64,000 bases of DNA, taken from NCBI GenBank assembly GCA_964016985.1, contig OZ024823.1, forward strand, positions 31,130,104 to 31,194,103, in the 5' to 3' direction. A program made the translations under genes and the position numbers. Position 1 is the first letter of the stretch, and each line of letters starts with the position of its first letter. Shown in pieces: positions 1 through 11,479 of this stretch. The notes under the pieces are model-generated. The model was not told the DNA's origin. It searched no databases and worked only from the letters and a program-made list of their open reading frames with translations. The DNA comes from Anodontia alba. Its lineage: Eukaryota > Mollusca > Bivalvia > Lucinida > Lucinidae.

Positions 1-596
1 GTTATTTATCCTTAATATGCGGATAGAAAGGCTTGAGCGATTAAGTTTAGCCCATTCTCAGAAGTTTTCTCTGGTGTCTGTCAGGGGCTTCGCTTTTAGA
101 CACTTGTCATGTTCAGATCTACTTGAAAGATATGGCTTTCCAGGATGTATCTGTATATTTAAGTACATCACCGTTTAAAAACTTCACGCTATGTTTAAAC
201 TGATAACCATATCTACCCTTATTATGCAGATAGACAGGCCTGAGCAAACAGTTTGGTGCACAATCGATCTTGTCCACATTTTGAACAGATCCATGAATAG
301 TCAAATGGTATGACAGAATCGAACCAAGCTAAACTGGAGAGAGAGATAGAGAGAGCATTACCAGAGAGTATTTAGTATGATAGTGACATTGTTACTGTTT
401 TGCTGCCACTACGCCTGGATACAGTTACCAGATATTGATTGTTTATGTTCACATGATAACCATTAGATATACGGTTTATTTCTGTGTAATATAGATCTTT
501 TTTAGGTATAATCGTATATGTTCTACTACGAGAACGTCTTTTTGTTTAGGATTATGAAAGCTTTTGCAAGAATATTGTTTCGGTATTTATTTTCAG
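1..596. other. 5' flank / intron of lipocalin gene, no gene seen
   Basis: No exon or recognised repeat was found. A short run of GA dinucleotides lies near 340-355. The stretch ends in an AG acceptor (TTTTCAG, ending at 596), so its right end is intron. The signal-peptide exon of the lipocalin gene was not found here and probably lies further left. Confidence 0.5.
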
Positions 597-724
597 TTCA
601 AAGGTATTTGGTACAAATTTAGCTACTTACCTTTCGAACCGACTGCTAAGTTTACCGATTATATGATGGAAACTAGTTCGGTAATAACAGATGGTGAAAC
701 CATTGCTGCCAAGACGTGCGCAAG
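597..724 (+). CDS. Lipocalin gene, exon with GxW signature
   Basis: Acceptor TTTTCAG precedes 597 and donor GTAGGT follows 724. The exon is 128 nt, entered in phase 0 and left with two bases over. It reads FKGIWYKFSYLPFEPTAKF and ends KTCAR. GxWY followed by LPFEP is the first structurally conserved region of lipocalins. Confidence 0.8.
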
Positions 725-3700
725 GTAGGTTTCTGTACAATGTAAACCATGCATCGTAACTGATCTTTCTGCTCTTTCTCAAAAGACGCTTGTCCTGTCA
801 TCTCTAAATACAGCTATAAGAAGTTAATCGGGATATGCAGGCTTTAGAAAAACTTTTCTGTAACCTTTCGAAAATGCGGGTTTTCAACCTTTAAAAGCAA
901 GCATTTTATTACAGATCTCTGTTCCTTTAGCTCAGAGTCCATGGTAGACCTAATAGCTACATTGTTTGAATGCTTTCAACACGTCTCACAGAAAATAAAC
1001 TGGCCGTTTGATAAGTGACAAACGTTTCTCTCATCTATAATAAGTGTAGGTAGCTGCACATGGAAAGCCAAGAGCATGAAAAGTCCGGGTGTTTTCTCGT
1101 CTTTTATTTCTGTAAAGACAGCTCTTAACTAACAACAGTTAAGAGAGAAGACATTTTTGTGGCTGCTTAATTGTATTAGTCTGCATTTTCCTTTGGTGTT
1201 GGGGGTTTAATGTGCATCTGATTGTATCGGTTCCTGATTGCAATAATTTACTTTCAGATTGATACACCTGTAAGGTTTAATATTATTTGATAATTTTGTC
1301 TGGCTTTCTTTTCATTTTCTGCACATATGAACAAGAGTCTGAACGAATGAATTTGCTCCCACGAGAAACAGATTCTTTTCTGTTGGAGCAGGCCCCATTT
1401 TAGAAGGAAATAAAGATAATTGAATGGTATGAGTTGCCATTCAGTTTAAGTTTTTGGACGGTTAACAATGACTAAACGCAAATAAATTAAAACTATTTTA
1501 TTATCATTGTTTTAGTCAGTATAACCTTAATATGAACGTCATATTTCTTTTATATTTACACGCAGAAATGTCATTCTTTGAATTCTGGTTAATTAGGGTT
1601 TGCGTCATTGGCAAATGTTTGCTAGATACAAATAGGGAACTAAAACCTTCTAAGACACCATTGTACCTCATTTGCAATGTTTAAAATAAAAAAACAACTT
1701 CACTTGCGTTGTCGAAATCTCACCAAGTGTGAGAATATAAATTCAAGGAAATATGCATTCAGTTTGTGATTCAGCAGATTGCTTAGCTCATTCTCTGAAC
1801 TTATAAACATCAACCCTAACCTTGAGCTACGTTCGCTACCAGTATGCATTCAAACATTGTCCTCATTTGAATACATCCTACTAGCATTCTACATAAATCT
1901 ACAGCGGGCCGTTATCGGCCCGTCAGCTACCCTGACGGGCCGATAACGGCCCGCTATAGATTTATGTAGAATGCTTACTGGGCACCTACTTAGCCGTCGA
2001 CACCTCCTGACCGGTAGGTTTATTTACAGTTCAGTTCAGTTTAAAAACAAAAATTCTCAGTGTTAATTATTTTTCAGTCTGTTTTGGCATAACTTACACA
2101 AATGAGCCGCAACGTCAAAACACATACTTCAGACACATGTGCGTCCAGTGAAAATTTAGATCAGCCTGCGCAGTTGCTGAGTCTGATCAGAATCTTCACT
2201 GGGCATAGTTTGTATAGCCAAGAATGCAAATTGTTTTCATAAGGACTACGATGACTCTGATCTGACTACGCAGATGCGTAGGCTGATTTGAGGCTTCGTT
2301 GAATGCACATGACAGACAGCAGGTTTTTCAGGTTGCGACTCAAATAAAGTTGTTTGAATAGGCTATGAAACTTGATATAATATCATGATATCACCAGGTA
2401 TCCCTCCAGGGGTGGTAAATGCGAGTATGAAGATGTTGTAATACATGAAACTGGCATGCCAGGAAAACTGAGGACATCTATTCAAACACCCACAGGTAGG
2501 TCAAATCTATGCCAGGGACCGAATGATTACAAAGAGCCATTTCTATAAGATCTATAAGTTAATAAATGTTTCAATTGTATGTGTTTTTTTGTATGTGTGC
2601 GATTTGGATATTCATGAGAGAGAAGTTAAAATATTTCAAGAAAAAAAAAAACACATTTAAAATATGTCAGTAGGAAAATGCTTACATTAACCAGATATTT
2701 ATCAAACATTACATTTGAAAGTACACGTTTAGAAAAAAGACAAATCAGATCTCGGGCGTGTTTGACTGACATGCCTTCATTATGCAAAATAAAAAAACAA
2801 CAACAACAAAAAACAAAAGAACTGTCCAATAGCTTTGATATGTTATTTAGTCATTTAAATATTGGTAAAGAAGAATTCTTTCAAATGGTAGACACATCAA
2901 CGCGTGGACACTCAAAAAAGATATTTAAGCTTAAAAGTAATAAGAGTATCAGATATAATTCATTTGCTGTAAGAATAGTCGAAGGCGGCAATATCTTACC
3001 TAAATATATAATAAGTTCAACAAGTCTGCTTCAATTTAAAACTAAATTAGATAGGCACTGGATTACTAAAAGATTCGACGATAGAGAAATCTACGTTAAC
3101 AGCTTAAAGGCGAACATTACGGAATATTTCGCAACCAAATCCTATTCTAAATCTACCCAATTTTGAAATATGTATAAACTACACTGATAAAGATGTACTG
3201 ACCGTACGAAGGCGGTTCCTTTATTGCACTTGCTGTTTGTTTGTGCGTTGCATATGTGGCGTTTGTTACGTCCTTATTTGTGCCTCATCTCTCCTTCATT
3301 TGGTGCCTTGGGAGGGCTGTGAATTTAGCATTACCTGGATAGTTTCACTAATATTTTTTCACCTTTGCATATGCATGTGTGCGAGCGCGCGCGTGGTTAT
3401 GCACGCGAGCGCAGGAAGAAAACTTGAAAGCACCAACATTGCCAGGTATAAAACCATTTAAGTAGATTTGATGATACTGGATTGACGTAGCATCTAGCTT
3501 TTGCTGACGTAACAAGAGAAAACACACTCATAGGACAAAAGTTTCTTCTAATTAACATGATGAAAGGCAACAATTACGGCTTACAGCCCACCCCAGGCAC
3601 CGAATAAGGGTATAATTACATAAAGTGACCACACAAAACAGCGTATCATCAAACAAGAACAAAAACAAATGAACAAAAAACGAACATATATAGCTGTAAA

Positions 3701-5808
3701 ACTGTTGAATGCTTAAATCTGATCGTATGGAAATCCAACCCTCACGGGGTCTGTTCCATTAATAGGTATGGTACAGAAATGCCGCTGGAATAACCCTCGT
3801 TTTTTTAACTTATAAATGTATCAATATGTAAGGTTTTCATGCTCTTTGTACATGAATAGGTCTATTAATCCCAGCTCTATATATGAAAAACCCTTTTCTC
3901 TTTTTTTTTCATCTAGCAACAAAAATCAAAGCAGCTCTGACTATTGAGATTACACATCAGTTAATGGAGTTTCTGTGGAAAGGCCGTGAGCACTTACCAC
4001 ACCATGTGGAACACCCCCCCCCCCCCCACACACATACAGAGGGGAATCTAAAGTGAGTTCTAAAGTAAAAAATAAGAACATGATATATGTTAAAAGTCAT
4101 GAAATCCTCATATTAGTATATGCAAAGGGTGCCTTTTTGCAAATAAATATATGAAAAGGTATATAATTTTATATTTGCAGAATATATGAATGGGGAGGGT
4201 CATAACAATTCCAGCCGCACGGCTCTACCATATCTAAGATTAAGAGCCCACCCCCTCCCCATGTGCCAACCCTCGGGTTTAATCCTGATATACTTCCAGC
4301 TGTAGATAATAGCTCGGCCTGCGTAGGGATTCCCGAACTCATCAGTGATCAACACAGAAAAAACAACAAAAAAACATATACATTATTTTCTCAGTGCTAT
4401 GATGAGACACAGATGAGGGTTCGACTACAAATAAAATATCTGAGCAAAAGACACAATCTATAAACTGTGGCCCGATCTACAGTTCTGCATTTAAGGAGGA
4501 CAGTGATATTGTTAATCTTGATTACATTCACCGCTAAACATGCAGTCTGACGGATAAAATATTTATTAGCCGTAAATCCGTTTATACAACTAGTGCTAAT
4601 CAGCATGTCGTTTTCCAGCTAGCATTCTTTATAAATCTACAGCGGGCCGTTATCGGCCCGTCAGCTACCCTGACGGGCCGATAACGGCCCGCTATAGATT
4701 TATGAAGAATGCTTACTGGGTTGATAACTGATCTGCCTAGGCAACTGCTCAGCCTATGAGTGATGTTCTATTTTTTAAATTAATCAGACAGGCTCCTTGC
4801 TCTCAAAGGACAAACAAGTATAAATCGCACTTTGCTGAAATACGGGAAGACGTTTTATTGCACCCACACTGCACTTGACACCACCTTTAATTAATGATAA
4901 TAAATGCGATATACTTCCAGACACACTTCAGTAAGTTCCACTCGCCCAACTCTGATTGTGCATCCGTGTATCTTTGTAAGGATCTGTGCGATCAATTAAC
5001 AAAATAACATACTGATCTGGACTAGTTGTATAATCAAAATTGTTGATATGGCGCTTTACACATGGACAATAACATATTGCTCACGAAAACACGCCCATAT
5101 AATTTTGACCCCCTACAACCCCTCCTTTATATAGTAAAACTGGGGTTTACAGGGGTACACATTATTTCCTTATTTCTGATAAAAAACATAGATTGTGGGT
5201 ACTCGTTAGAACCGCCTTGGCGAGGCGCTTCTAACGAGTACTCATAATCTATGTTTTGAGCATGAATATGAAAAATATCAGATTTTTAATTTATTTGAAG
5301 ACTCTGTTTTTGGTGGTGAAATTTTCAATATATTTAAATAAGCGTGTTTTCGTAATGGATATTTTTTTTCTTAATTCTCATTGACAATACGAAGTGTATT
5401 GTTTCAAACGCGCTCGATAAATGCATGTATTGCTTTCTTTGTTTAGGAAATGAGGATGTAGAATCGTACATTATGGCCATAAACTACACATCCTATTACG
5501 TTTCGTACAGCTGTCTTGGCCGCGATGCAAATTTAAAATGTAACAAGCCATTAGCAACTTTGTGGACAAGATCAACTAACCTCTCAGCCGAGGACTTTGC
5601 AGAGGCGAGACGAATAATTGTCGGACTGTGTCTAAATTACGACACGTTTACCAGTGTAGAACACTCTAACGGTAAAAATAAAGTTATTGTATTTTACCTT
5701 TGTATATTCTAATCATTCTGTTCTACTTTTTATTGTTGTTACCTGCGAGTTAGTAATGTATGTTTTTCTTTAGCTTGCCTTAAAATGTCCATATTCCATA
5801 TCAGTCAC

Positions 5809-5858
<50 letters not shown>

Positions 5859-8800
5859 TTGAACACAAGGAATCTACGTATTTACCCTAAGTATTCGGAC
5901 AACAGAAAATCATTATTAAAGTGGAAGGCAGTACATGATCGTGACCAATTACTATATAATAATTTCTGTATAATGACCCAAACAACGACTAAATTAATAA
6001 GTATTGACAAATAGTAAAGACGATGTCTAGAAAGAGCCACACCCACAAACCATAGTATTCCAATGTTTACTTTGACCCATTAAAGACTAAATAAATAATC
6101 CCACACTATATATTGGGACAGTCTAGTACACATTAAACAGACTGGTCAATGCGATAAAATAGTTTGCTTTGTTATGATATTATCCTTCATAAGTTTCAAA
6201 TTTATTCAGGTTTGTGCGGTTTTGCTTTCTTAATGTTGCTTCATTTCTTTCTTTTTCTTTATTTATTTCAGAATGTCGTCCAAGCAGAGGTGAGTATTTT
6301 GCAGTATTTGCAGTCAGTGATTTTGAACTACCCCTGGCAAGTTATAGTGCTGTGGGTTAAGCGCCTGATACAGTAAATATGTTTGCAGAAATTTTGACAA
6401 CGCCCTCTGCGTTGTTCTGCAATCTTTGTTTATTTCTGGCTATTACAGTACTGAAGAATACAGAAGAGTATGAATTCATGTTAGGTTATAGACTATTGTA
6501 CTTTCAGCATACTAGGCATATACGAGGGCCATTCAATATATAATGCAACCTATTAAATAATTTCCGTAATAAATATTTTAAAGTTGTTACCGTTCTACAT
6601 TCCTTCAATAACCCTTGTGGTCAATGACAGCCTTCCACCTCTTTGGCAGGTCATCTATACCCATTGCTAGACAACCGTTCTCAAGTACCCTCACCCTCGC
6701 GGCCACGGCGGATTCAAGCTCTAAATCATTATAATGAATACCCTTCATATCTTCCGTTAGTTTTGGGAAAAGATCAAAGTCGCAGGGACTTATGTTCGGG
6801 GAATAAGGGGGGTGGGGGTGGAGTGGGGGGCGGGGTCCGACGTTTCTCACTCGTACCGCCCTAGTTATGACGTCACCTCATTCGCGCTGTGCGGCGTTGC
6901 GTTGTTATGCAGAATTATTGGGCCGGCTGCCAAAAGTTCAGGTCTTTTCCTACGAATCGCTTGTCTTAGTGTTTTATTTTAATATACTCCTCATAGTATT
7001 TCCCATTAATGGTTTTACCACTCTCGACCTTGTGACTAGTGAGAATTCCATGTCTATCGTAGGCAAAAGTCATTAACATCTTAAGTTTAGACTGAGTTCG
7101 TCTATACTTTGCCGGCCTCGGGGAGCTTGGTGTGTGCCACTCGGCTGATTGTCTCTTCAGTTCCGGTTCATATGACGTCACCCACATTTCGTCTATTGCA
7201 ACAATTCTTGATAAAAAGTCTTGTCATTCCGAATCAAACCGTGAAAGGAGATGAGTGGCCACTTCCAAACGACGTTCCGCTTTATCCGACGTCAAGCCAT
7301 GTGGCACCTAGCCGAAACCTTTCTCATCTTCGAATGGTTGTGCAGAATAGTATGAACTGACCCGACACTTATTTCCAACTCCTGAGCCATTTCTCCGCAC
7401 GTAATCCTTCTTTCAGATTTCAACAACCCTTTTAACTGTTCAGTATTATAACTGTCTGTAGCCATCACAGTTCTATCTGCTCGGTGGGTATCTTGAACGC
7501 CTTCCCTGCCATTCTTGAACTCATTCACCCATCTTGTAACTTGAGAATATGATAGAGCATATGTGCCGCAAGATTCCTGTAATGCACTAAATATTTCCAT
7601 TGCTGTTTTATTACGCTGACATTCAATTTTTGTGTAACTACGCTGATCCTGAGATGTGACCGCGGCCATGACGCTTACAGTGACGTCATATAACGCCATA
7701 GTATGATGACGTCATTACAAAAGCCGTCGCGTGACGTTACGTGCTAATTGCATTTGTATTGAAGTATCTACATGTCAGTTTTGAAAGTGATTGATTCCGT
7801 ACTTAAGAAATTATTAGGTAAGTTGCATTATGTATTGAATGACCCTCGTATTATTATTATTATTATTATTATTTGTTCATTTTTTTCTATTTGTCTGTGT
7901 TTTAATCTAAAACCCAATTTTTTTGTGGTACATAATCAGACATTATTTTGTTTATGTGCCTAATTCAAAAACATGCACTCTAAAAACAACATAAACAGCC
8001 CACAACAGCAATTTCTAGTGTATACGGTACAAAAGTATACATTACACATTATATAGTTAACATTTTATTTTACACTTTCGATTTATCAAAATACTGAAAG
8101 TTCTTTGCTCAAGGTATAAAAACATGATAACAGTATGAACAAGAGTATCTTTTTGGAATAGAGAATAAAAGAAACAATAGAAAATAGATGACTAACTTTC
8201 ACTGAATCTGTCTGTGAGCTTTAGTACAAAAGCCCTCACGCCTCTTAGGAATACTTTAAACGGAACAATTTTCCGATATATATATAAAAAATGTTAAAAT
8301 GCTACACCTTAGTTTAGAATTAGTGTTAGTTAGTACTAATTCCACCAATATACAGATATAGGCATCACCGTTATTTAAGGGGACTGGCTACACCTGGTGG
8401 ATAGGTCTACCATTTTGAAGGGAGACAATTTATGCAAGTTCTCTGATTTGCAGCACACCAAGACCCTTCTGAAACACCGGTTGATCGGCGAACAGTGTAG
8501 ATCCTGATCTGAAATCGTTAACCCTGTGTTTGATATGGGTCTACATTGTTTGCTTAGGCCTGTCCTTCCGAATACGTAGGTTAAATAGGGTTTGCTTGAA
8601 GACACATTGCTTGACGGGACCATTGGTTATTTGCATTCTATATTTCTCATGTACATGTACTGTTTAAAAATTAAATTTATTTATAAGCAGATGCAGAATT
8701 AAAAGTTATATGTATATTTTTTTAAGGCGACTAGACAGGCTTGGTAAAGTTTCCACCATTTTGAACTAGAAAGACATGTTTGGTTTGCTTCGAACTAGTT

Positions 8801-9051
8801 TCCTTCTAAAATGGGTCTACTGTAAAAGGAAAGTATTTGCTCCCCTTGGCGTTCCTGTAAGAGTTGATCCCTTTTTTAAAAGAGACACAAACGATTCTAA
8901 CAGAGTCCCCTTCCTTGAAAGTGTATCCATTCCCCTTAACTCTACTCATGAATGGTAAACGTCTTTTTTCTTTTATGCAGGTGTGAAGACTTCAAGTGGA
9001 ATTTTATTGATGATAGCAGCTATTTGTAAAATAGTGCTTCGATCCAGCTAG
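597..9051 (+). CDS. Lipocalin / apolipoprotein D-like gene (5' end missing)
   Basis: Five exons (597-724, 2410-2495, 5447-5671, 6272-6289, 8981-9051) join with consistent phases into 175 residues and a TAG stop. Lipocalins are secreted eight-stranded beta-barrels that bind small hydrophobic ligands. All three lipocalin signatures are visible: GxW as KGIWYKFSYLPF at the start, a TDY-like region as NYTSYYVSYSC, and the conserved Arg as TLWTRSTNLS. Cysteines in TCAR, GGKC, YSC, LKC, GLC and NECR could form the usual disulfides. The length fits a family of about 180-200 residues lacking only a signal peptide and a few N-terminal residues. The C-terminal exon is hydrophobic (GILLMIAAICKIVL), which suggests GPI anchoring as in the insect lipocalin Lazarillo; this is inference. 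The introns hold a LINE fragment, two PAL-A palindromes, an HP-B element and a dead mariner. The lipocalin call is firm; the last two exons are less certain. Confidence 0.8.
740..1880. other. Intron sequence, nothing recognised
   Basis: AT-rich intron 1 of the lipocalin gene. No coding segment or recognised repeat was seen before the PAL-A palindrome. Confidence 0.4.
1880..1982 (+). repeat. PAL-A palindromic element, copy 1
   Basis: Near-perfect inverted repeat about 100 bp long. The outer arms read GCATTCTACATAAATC and its complement, the inner GC-rich arms CGGGCCGTTATCGG, and the short centre CAGCTACCCTG. The ends approach CTAG / CTGGG. Same family as copies at 4616, 9738, 30624, 38828 and 40133. 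Probably a palindromic MITE. Confidence 0.8.
2099..2346. repeat. G-family element, copy 1
   Basis: Starts GAGCCGCAACGTC and ends with a matching inverted terminus (GGTTGCGACTC). It carries the internal motif ATCAGCCTGCGCAG and a reversed counterpart. Its right end is about 64 bp before the acceptor of the next lipocalin exon. Related copies lie at 24083, 31703, 44925 and 47275. Confidence 0.6.
2410..2495 (+). CDS. Lipocalin gene, exon 2 of those seen
   Basis: Acceptor CTCCAG precedes 2410 and donor GTAGGT follows 2495. The two bases left by the previous exon plus G give Arg, then the reading continues GGKCEYEDVVIHETG MPGKL and ends IQTPT with one base over. Length (86 nt) and both phases match the neighbouring exons exactly. 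It covers the lipocalin barrel strands between the GxW and TDY regions, including the typical PGKL turn. Confidence 0.75.
2780..3166 (+). pseudogene. LINE reverse-transcriptase C-terminal fragment
   Basis: The open frame carries DTSTRGHSKKIFKLKS, then a region resembling the conserved WNSLP segment (here GGNILPKYII), then SLLQFKTKLDRHW. That order (TRGHSKK, then W-N-S-LP, then FK-LDKHW) is typical of the C-terminal tail of non-LTR retrotransposon polymerases in invertebrates. The endonuclease and catalytic RT core are absent and the WNSLP motif has decayed, so this is a dead 3' fragment in a lipocalin intron. The open frame begins at 2678, but its first part does not look like RT. Confidence 0.65.
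3170..4615. other. Intron sequence, low-complexity patches only
   Basis: No gene or family repeat recognised. It contains a GC-alternating patch near 3378-3410 (GAGCGCGCGC), a T run near 3900 and a C run at about 4013-4027. Confidence 0.4.
4616..4720 (+). repeat. PAL-A palindromic element, copy 2
   Basis: Same palindrome as at 1880 and in the same orientation (centre CAGCTACCCTG). The outer arms here read GCATTCTTTATAAATC. Bounded by CCAGCTAG and TTACTGGG. Confidence 0.85.
5080..5357 (-). repeat. HP-B element, copy 1
   Basis: Left terminus TCACGAAAACACGCC, right terminus GGCGTGTTTTCGTAATG type. The central hairpin is TACTCGTTAGAACCGCCT...GCTTCTAACGAGTACTC. The strand of the repeat is assigned by the position of the CCCCTTAAACCCC-like arm (left side means -). 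Confidence 0.8.
5447..5671 (+). CDS. Lipocalin gene, exon with TDY and Arg signatures
   Basis: Acceptor TTGTTTAG precedes 5447 and donor GTAAAA follows 5671. The exon is 225 nt, entered with one base carried over (forming Gly) and left with one base. It reads NEDVESYIMAINYTSYYVSY and then carries SCLGRD, ATLWTRSTNLS and an acidic helix EDFAEARRIIVGLC. In lipocalins the second barrel half, the TDY motif, the conserved Arg and the C-terminal alpha helix occur in this order. Confidence 0.85.
5812..5853. repeat. (GA)n microsatellite
   Basis: About 20 uninterrupted GA dinucleotides. Confidence 0.95.
6272..6289 (+). CDS. Lipocalin gene, candidate 18-nt micro-exon
   Basis: A strong pyrimidine tract ending ATTTCAG precedes 6272 and GTGAGT follows 6289. 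With the carried base it reads ECRPSR and leaves one base over. Being 18 nt it can be skipped or included without a frame change. A Cys shortly after the C-terminal helix is usual in lipocalins. The exon is short enough that chance cannot be excluded. Confidence 0.5.
6521..7850 (-). mobile_element. Inactive mariner-type transposon
   Basis: About 1.33 kb, bounded by inverted repeats TACGAGGGCCATTCAATA and TATTGAATGACCCTCGTA, including TA target duplications. On the minus strand it carries a broken mariner transposase. An N-terminal helix-turn-helix part (7292-7699) has SYSQVTRWVNEFKNGREG and EISVGSVHTILHNH. A middle part (about 6966-7187) has WVTSYEPELK and KTINGKYYEE. A C-terminal part (about 6605-6850) has PPYSPNISPCDFDLFPKL. 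The parts lie in different frames separated by stops and shifts. The second catalytic Asp of the D,D34D triad is replaced by Asn (HNNATPH, about 6890-6910). It lies in the last lipocalin intron. Confidence 0.85.
7292..7699 (-). pseudogene. Mariner transposase N-terminal fragment
   Basis: This 135-residue open piece holds the paired-type DNA-binding region of a mariner transposase: an early HTH around CGTYALSYSQVTRWVNEF and a second around ITCGEMAQELEISVGSVH. It then breaks after KVSARCHMA, where the family continues with a VPH-L-t motif. It is part of the dead element at 6521-7850. Confidence 0.75.
7851..7873. repeat. (TTA)n microsatellite beside mariner end
   Basis: About seven TTA units immediately after the TA target duplication of the mariner. 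Confidence 0.85.
7875..8980. other. Intron sequence with a Q-type repeat remnant
   Basis: No gene seen. Around 8820-8942 is a diverged repeat ending TCCATTCCCCTTAA, which recurs near 17575-17600, 27340-27495 and 28890-29100. Confidence 0.4.
8981..9051 (+). CDS. Lipocalin gene, terminal exon
   Basis: A very strong acceptor (CTTTTTTCTTTTATGCAG) ends at 8980. In the frame imposed by the previous exons it reads GVKTSSGILLMIAAICKIVL then RSS and TAG. A small-residue stretch (TSSG) followed by a hydrophobic C-terminus resembles a GPI-anchor signal. A different frame of the same exon would read CEDFKWNFIDDSSYL and stop, but it does not fit the upstream phase. No clear AATAAA was seen close downstream. 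Confidence 0.5.
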
Positions 9052-9059
9052 AATAATTT

Positions 9060-9737
9060 TATACATATGTATCTATAGCTTGATGGATTACTACAAAATA
9101 TGATGCAGCCATCGTTATTACCCGAAACATTCGGACATATATACATAACCAAACAGTGTAGACCAGATCAGATTGTTCTTAAGAGCAGTATGATCAGAGA
9201 TTGTACATTTTTTTTTTATTCACTCTCCATTTTAGACAGATCGCCAGCAGTCAAGTACACTTATATATTCTGGTCCTTTAGAACACTGAACTCACTTCAT
9301 TTGAGTTGTACTCGACAAAAAATTTCTCTCAGATGGAGGGAGCGTGCAGTGTCGCATAGACCATTTAAGCACATCGACAAATTCCCTAATGTCAAGTTTA
9401 AGTTTGTCCTTTCTCTCTTTGTCCCATCTTCGGTGTGTTCACACACAGCATCGCAAAACCCATTAAGGCACATCGAAAGACTCAACAAAATCGAGTTTTA
9501 TGTTTGTCCTTTCTTTCTGGGTTCCTTCTTCGGTGTGTTCTTTATGTCCTTTTTACTGAACATGTTGTTTCAAGTGAAACCATTTATGCCTGTCTGACGT
9601 TCCATAAAACGGACTTTGACAAATAGTGTAGACCAAAATCAGACGACGCAGATCAGCATCTACACTGTTTGCATTAAGTGCAGAAAATTGCACGACCTAC
9701 AGATAAGTCGACTAATTGAAAGGTCGCCCTATAATCA
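9060..9737. other. Intergenic, no gene recognised
   Basis: Contains a degenerate internal duplication (the motif AAGCACATCGACAAA near 9367-9382 and a related one near 9470-9482). Open frames through it lack recognisable domains. Confidence 0.4.
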
Positions 9738-9844
9738 CCCAGTAAGCATTCTTTATAAATCTATAGCGGGCCGTTATCGGCCCGTCAGGGTAGCTGACGG
9801 ACCGATAACGGCCCGCTATAGATTTATAAAGAATGCTAGCTGGG
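9738..9844 (-). repeat. PAL-A palindromic element, copy 3
   Basis: Opposite orientation to copies 1 and 2 (centre CAGGGTAGCTG). Ends CCCAGTAAGCATTC and GAATGCTAGCTGGG define the element termini most clearly. Confidence 0.85.
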
Positions 9845-11245
9845 CACCTTCTGAGTTCGTCTATCCATCCTTGGCCGGTTAGCAAAAATGGCCATAGCGC
9901 TTAAACCGTTGGGAATACTTTGATAATTTTTGGCATACTGATAGATACCGAGAAAATCTAGCAAACAGACTTGCCAAATGCTACTTTTAATTACTAAGGT
10001 AAAGCTGAGGCCAAAAAATATGAAACTATGGAAATCGCCGCAGGTCTTCAACCGATAAAACATAAATGTTTGCCTGAAGATCAGCATTAGCTGTGAAAGC
10101 GTTTACAAAAATTAAACAACAAAAGTTAGACCATTTAAGTTAATTATCTCTTATTTGACTTTTTACTATATATTTGAATTTCACCCATGTGTATGGATTT
10201 TATTACATCATTATTATCGTTATTATTATCAACTCGTAATTATAATAAAACAATGTTTATTTTCCGGTCTTTATTCTCAGTTTGTTTGTTTGTGTTGAGG
10301 TTTTACGGCCCAGTCAACCCAGTGGGGTCATGTCGAGCGCGGTCAGTTTACCTAACCACACGTTTACTGGGCAGGCTTAGTCCTCTAAGCGGTTAACCAG
10401 TATTGTGCACATTCTTTCGCCACAAAATTATTCTACTATTATGAATGAACATAGCACTGACAGAATCTTGAAAACACGGAGTCGCGACGTGCAAAAACGT
10501 CTTTTCTGACAGCCTTCGTTGTTCGCAGAAAGAAACCTTGCATCTTTGGCAATCCAAAGGCGCACAGCGAAGAATACTGATCAGACTGTGCTAATGCGCA
10601 GTCTGAGCTGAATCTTCGCTGGGTACACCTGTTTGCTGGTACGTTTTTTGAAATTTAGACTGAACTCATGTTCTGCAGTGTGACAAAGATACGAAAGGCT
10701 AAAGCAGTTGCTTCTTTTATATTCAAAATGTACTTTATGAGATCTGTACAATGTATTCTGTGTTGTCATATTTGAGCCACGTCAATCAAAATGATGCCTG
10801 AGGAATACGAGAACAGCGAGGACACAAGCCAGCCATCACATTCGCACCGTCTGACAGGGGTCTTGGTGTATGTATACAGAATCATTTGATACTGTAGACT
10901 GTATCAGTTAGAGCAGAGACCATGTTTAGACTGTGCAGATGCAAAACAAAAATTAGAAATAAATATCTAAAAGGATGCTTTTGGAAACAAAGAACACATT
11001 ATAGATAAAAATGGGAGTCTTGGTTTTATTGGGACCCTTTATAGGTCGTAATGAAGTTTGCAAAGATTGGCCTCAAAGGGAATGAATACACTTTCCAAAT
11101 GTTATTTCCCTTGTAAACATGGCGGTAAATATACCACGTGTATTTACTCCCCTTAAAAGGTGGTTTCGCATATGCTGAGGGACTCTGCTTTGCTTGACTC
11201 AGCTTGTACTGACTTTAGTTAAATATAAATTCATTATTAACATCT
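9845..11245. other. Intergenic, SINE fragment and short repeats
   Basis: Contains a SINE-like segment (10279-10440, listed separately) and a short G-like segment near 10565-10640 (GACTGTGCTAATGCGCAG). Nothing else was recognised. Confidence 0.4.
10279..10440. repeat. SINE-like fragment (J family), copy 1
   Basis: Shares TTGTGTTGAGGTTTTACG, GGGTCATGTCGAGCGCGG and ACTGGGCAGGCT with the longer copy at 25752, which also carries a tRNA-like head. The head is missing here. Confidence 0.6.
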
Positions 11246-11479
11246 GGGCCCAGCCGTTCAAAACTAACGATGTCGTTATTAACATATTGTTAAAACTTTG
11301 ATCATTAAATATGGCTATACACTTATATTTTTGCTGAAAAATGTGAGTAGCTTTTGCAAAAGCTACTCACATTTTTTTAGCAACAATAGCTGTGAATTAG
11401 ATGTTGTTCTTACTAGAACAGTTAAACATTTGACCGTTAATGAGCTTGTTAACTGACAATGCTTTGAACAACCGGACCC
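11246..11479. repeat. H-family palindromic MITE, copy 1
   Basis: Termini GGGCCCAGCCGTTCAAA and the inverse ending in CCGGACCC. The centre is a hairpin of TGTGAGTAGCTTTTGCAAA and its complement. Copies also at 14029, 28295 and 62154. Confidence 0.8.

Noticed and set aside
3413..3444. Short segment between GCGCAG and GTATAAAA as a lipocalin exon
   Set aside because: With the phase from the first exon it meets a stop after four codons; the exon at 2410-2495 fits both phases instead.
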